16,663 nt of DNA from an uncultured Clostridia bacterium (lineage in GTDB: Bacteria > Bacillota > Clostridia > Oscillospirales > CAG-382), in the NCBI GenBank assembly GCA_947627335.1, contig CANQVQ010000031.1, forward strand, positions 1 through 16,663, given 5' to 3'. A model generated the notes under the pieces. The model saw nothing but the letters and a program-made list of their open reading frames with translations. It did no database searches and was not told the origin of the DNA. Both the position numbers and the translations under genes were made by a program. Of the stretch, positions 14,724 to 16,663 are shown one piece after another; within the stretch, counting starts at the first letter, position 1, and every line of letters starts with the position of its first letter.

Positions 14724-14752
14724 TTGACATTTTCGGAGCGACGTGGTATACT
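14724..14752 (+). promoter_or_regulatory. Sigma-A promoter of the lipid kinase gene
   Basis: TTGACA at 14724-14729, a 17-base spacer, and TATACT at 14747-14752. It is divergent from the operon promoter, with about 90 bp of AT-rich DNA between the two -35 boxes, so both could share a regulator. The leader to the ATG at 14823 is about 65 nt. Confidence 0.85.
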
Positions 14753-14822
14753 TTGGTTATATGTGCTCAAGTGTCACTTACTCGTTCCCCACGCGGGTCC
14801 CGCGGGAAAAGGAGAAGCGCCG

Positions 14823-15764
14823 ATGACGGGAAAACTGCTGCTGGCGGTCAATCCGCGTGCCGGAAAGTCCGCCGCGAAGCGCCGCTTGCTCGAACTGGTC
14901 GAACTGCTGACCGACGGCGGATGCGAAGTGACCGTACTGCCGACCAAGCCGGGCGAAAAGACCCCGGAACGGATCTCCGCCCTGCTGAAAAGCGGACGGT
15001 TCGATTTTGTAGCCGCCTGCGGCGGGGACGGCACGCTGCACCTCGCGGTGGACGGCGTCCTGCGGTCCGGGACGAAGCTCCCGATCGGGTACCTCCCGTT
15101 CGGCAGCACCAACGATTTCGCCGCCTCGCTCGGCATTCCGACCGATTGGCGGAAAGCGGCGGAAGCGCTGCTGCGAGCGGAGCCGGTCCCGCATGACGTC
15201 GGACTGTTCAACGGCAGACCGTTCACCTATATCGCCTGCTGCGGGGCGTTCGCCGAAACCTCGTTCCACACGAGCCAGTCGCTCAAGAATCTGCTCGGGC
15301 ATACCGCCTACCTGTTCAGCGCCCTGCCCGCCCTCTCCGAACTGCATCCGCTTTCGCTGGACGTGCGTTCCGACGACGGGGATTTCGCGGGTCCGTTCCT
15401 GTTCTGTGCGGTCGCGAATACGCGCAGCGTGGCGGGCATGGTGAAGCTCGGCGGGTCGCAGGTGAATTTTCAGGACGGGAAATTCGAGCTGCTGCTGGTG
15501 CGGTATCCGGCGAACCTGAAGGACGCGGGACGGCTCACGGCGAAGCTGCTCAACGGGGAGATCGACGACCCGCTGCTGCTCCTGCGCCACGTCACGTCCT
15601 GCAAGGTCACCGCGCAGGGACCGTACGCCTGGTCGCTGGACGGCGAGGACGGCGGAAAAGAGCCGATGTGCACGATTCATGTTGAAAAATGTGCCGTCGC
15701 GGTCCTGAAAAACGAAAAAAACCTCTTGACGGATTCCCTTTTTCCGTGTATAATTGACAGGTGA
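14823..15764 (+). CDS. Diacylglycerol/lipid kinase family protein (YegS/DagK type)
   Basis: 313 aa, normal for the family. It phosphorylates diacylglycerol or a related lipid with ATP, recycling lipid into phosphatidate metabolism at the inner face of the membrane. Motifs visible: VNPRAGK (9-15), the nucleotide-binding GGDGTLH (67-73), PFGSTNDFA (92-100, usually P-L-G-T-x-N-D-F-A) and a late LDGE (272-275). These identify the DAGK catalytic domain followed by the beta-rich C-terminal domain. ATG 14823 has AAGGAG 8 bases upstream and begins right at the first beta strand; the 33 codons upstream in frame overlap the promoter. It has its own promoter, and its last ~13 codons overlap the secD promoter. 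The exact lipid substrate (diacylglycerol versus another) cannot be told from sequence. Confidence 0.93.
   Translation: MTGKLLLAVNPRAGKSAAKRRLLELVELLTDGGCEVTVLPTKPGEKTPERISALLKSGRFDFVAACGGDGTLHLAVDGVLRSGTKLPIGYLPFGSTNDFAASLGIPTDWRKAAEALLRAEPVPHDVGLFNGRPFTYIACCGAFAETSFHTSQSLKNLLGHTAYLFSALPALSELHPLSLDVRSDDGDFAGPFLFCAVANTRSVAGMVKLGGSQVNFQDGKFELLLVRYPANLKDAGRLTAKLLNGEIDDPLLLLRHVTSCKVTAQGPYAWSLDGEDGGKEPMCTIHVEKCAVAVLKNEKNLLTDSLFPCIIDR
15726..15754 (+). promoter_or_regulatory. Sigma-A promoter of secD, inside the kinase gene
   Basis: TTGACG at 15726-15731, a 17-base spacer, and TATAAT at 15749-15754. It lies entirely within the 3' coding end of the lipid kinase gene, whose stop is at 15762-15764. 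secD can therefore be transcribed both by readthrough and on its own. It resembles the tRNA-Pro promoter, including CTCTTGAC and TGTATAAT. Confidence 0.85.
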
Positions 15765-15789
15765 GAAAGAAAGGAAAGGATATACGCAA

Positions 15790-16663
15790 ATGAATCTGAC
15801 AAAAGCGACAAGCGCTGCGCGCTTCGTCCTGCTGTTGCTGGTCATCGCGCTGCTGCTGGCATTTTCCATCTTCGGCGTGTATATCTCCGACGACACGCAG
15901 CTCAAGGGCATCTTCGAGGAGGGTACGGTCCGCCTCGGTCTGGACCTCGCGGGCGGCTCCTCCATCACCTACCGTGCGGAAAGCAAGGACGGCACCGAGG
16001 TCAACGACAGCGGCATGGACGGAATGCTGGAAGTCATGCGGAACCGCCTTGACAACGCGGGTTACACCGAAGCGCTCGCCTACCTCTACGAGGACGATAT
16101 GCTCGTCGTCGAACTGCCGAGCGTCGAAGATCCGACGGCGACGGCGGAAACCCTCGGACAGACCGCCTACCTCGAATTCTGCATCAGCGGGCAGACCGAC
16201 CCGGTGCTGACCGGCGACGACGTCGAACACGCCGAAGCCGGGTACCGCAACGATACGAACGCCGGCACGGTACAGTACGTCGTCAACCTTGAATTCAACA
16301 GCGAAGGCGAGGACAAATTCGCCGAAGCGACGAAGTACTGTGCGCAGAACGGCACGACGCTCGACATCAAGGTCGACGGCGTGGTCATCTCCTCCCCGCA
16401 GGTCTCTTCCGAGTATGCCTCGACCGGCATCACCGGCGGCAGCGCGGAGATCTCCGGCTCGTTCACGGCGGAAGAAGCCGAAGCCCTCGCCAACAACATC
16501 GACGCGGGCGCTCTGGACTACAACCTCACGCTGGAGAACCAGACGACGGTCATGGCTTCCCTCGGCAGCGACGCGCTGCGCATCTCGCTGATCGCGGGCG
16601 CCATCGGGCTTGCGCTGGTCATGCTGTTTATGATCGCGTACTACCGCGTGCCGGGTCTGTGGG
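15790..16663 (+). CDS. secD: Protein translocase subunit SecD, 3' end cut by window
   Basis: 291 residues are visible and the frame is open to the window edge. SecD with SecF uses the proton gradient to help the SecYEG channel complete protein export. TM1 is at about 11-31, followed by RLGLDLAGGSSITY (48-61), the signature just after TM1 (usual form GLDLxGG). The periplasmic/extracellular P1 region includes VMRNRLDNAGYTEA, VELPSVEDP and VVISSPQV-type strands. SLGSDALRISLIAGAIG and the following hydrophobic run to YYRVPGLW begin the RND-like membrane domain. ATG 15790 has AAAGGA about 9 bases upstream. The kinase stop is 25 bases before. secF is expected next, outside the window. Confidence 0.95.
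   Translation, partial: MNLTKATSAARFVLLLLVIALLLAFSIFGVYISDDTQLKGIFEEGTVRLGLDLAGGSSITYRAESKDGTEVNDSGMDGMLEVMRNRLDNAGYTEALAYLYEDDMLVVELPSVEDPTATAETLGQTAYLEFCISGQTDPVLTGDDVEHAEAGYRNDTNAGTVQYVVNLEFNSEGEDKFAEATKYCAQNGTTLDIKVDGVVISSPQVSSEYASTGITGGSAEISGSFTAEEAEALANNIDAGALDYNLTLENQTTVMASLGSDALRISLIAGAIGLALVMLFMIAYYRVPGLW

Noticed and set aside
1..16663. CRISPR arrays, insertion sequences, transposases, integrases or attachment sites.
   Set aside because: None seen. The tRNA-Pro at the edge is intact, with no direct-repeat copy of its 3' end elsewhere in the window.

Overview
The window looks like a moderately GC-rich chromosomal segment of a low-complexity-regulation bacterium, most likely a Bacillota (Clostridia-like) member. 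The evidence is near-consensus sigma-A promoters (TTGACA-17-TATAAT, three on the + strand and one on the - strand), strong AAGGAG/GGAGG ribosome binding sites, intrinsic hairpin-plus-U terminators, and a YegS/DagK-type lipid kinase next to secD. This placement is inference; no rRNA or unambiguous marker is present.

Layout. At the left end a tRNA-Pro(CGG) has its own consensus promoter and a terminator that abuts its CCA end. A second, almost identical terminator follows and closes a seven-gene minus-strand operon that fills 384-14368. The operon is read from a promoter at 14631-14603, through a ~230-nt leader that can fold into a multi-branched structure. Gene order is: (1) a secreted and membrane-anchored VWA protein with intact MIDAS residues and a cytoplasmic tail; (2) a giant 1195-aa tubulin/FtsZ-superfamily protein with a GGGSGSG signature; (3) a 543-aa protein that looks like a GTPase-fold protein lacking its P-loop; (4) a small probable beta-rich protein; (5) a zinc-ribbon GTPase with G1, G3, G4 and G5 motifs; (6) an 820-aa protein with a C-terminal membrane anchor and an acidic hexapeptide-repeat tail, faintly like GTPase-associated protein 1; (7) a four-TM protein. 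Intergenic gaps are 48-96 nt, and four of the six contain hairpins.

The right end is divergent: a diacylglycerol/lipid kinase (14823-15764) with its own promoter, then a partial secD (15790 to the window end), whose consensus promoter is buried in the last codons of the kinase gene.

Functional reading. A tubulin-like protein, a VWA protein and a distinct GTPase together match the multicomponent membrane-remodelling system proposed by Makarova and Koonin for a bacterial/archaeal FtsZ-like family. That published set includes OmpA-family proteins, which are absent here; their place is taken by two membrane proteins without recognisable families. The likely picture is a cytoplasmic tubulin-like polymer or GTP switch, a GTPase/pseudo-GTPase pair, and membrane proteins linking it to an outward-facing VWA adhesion or sensing module. 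The biological role is unknown.
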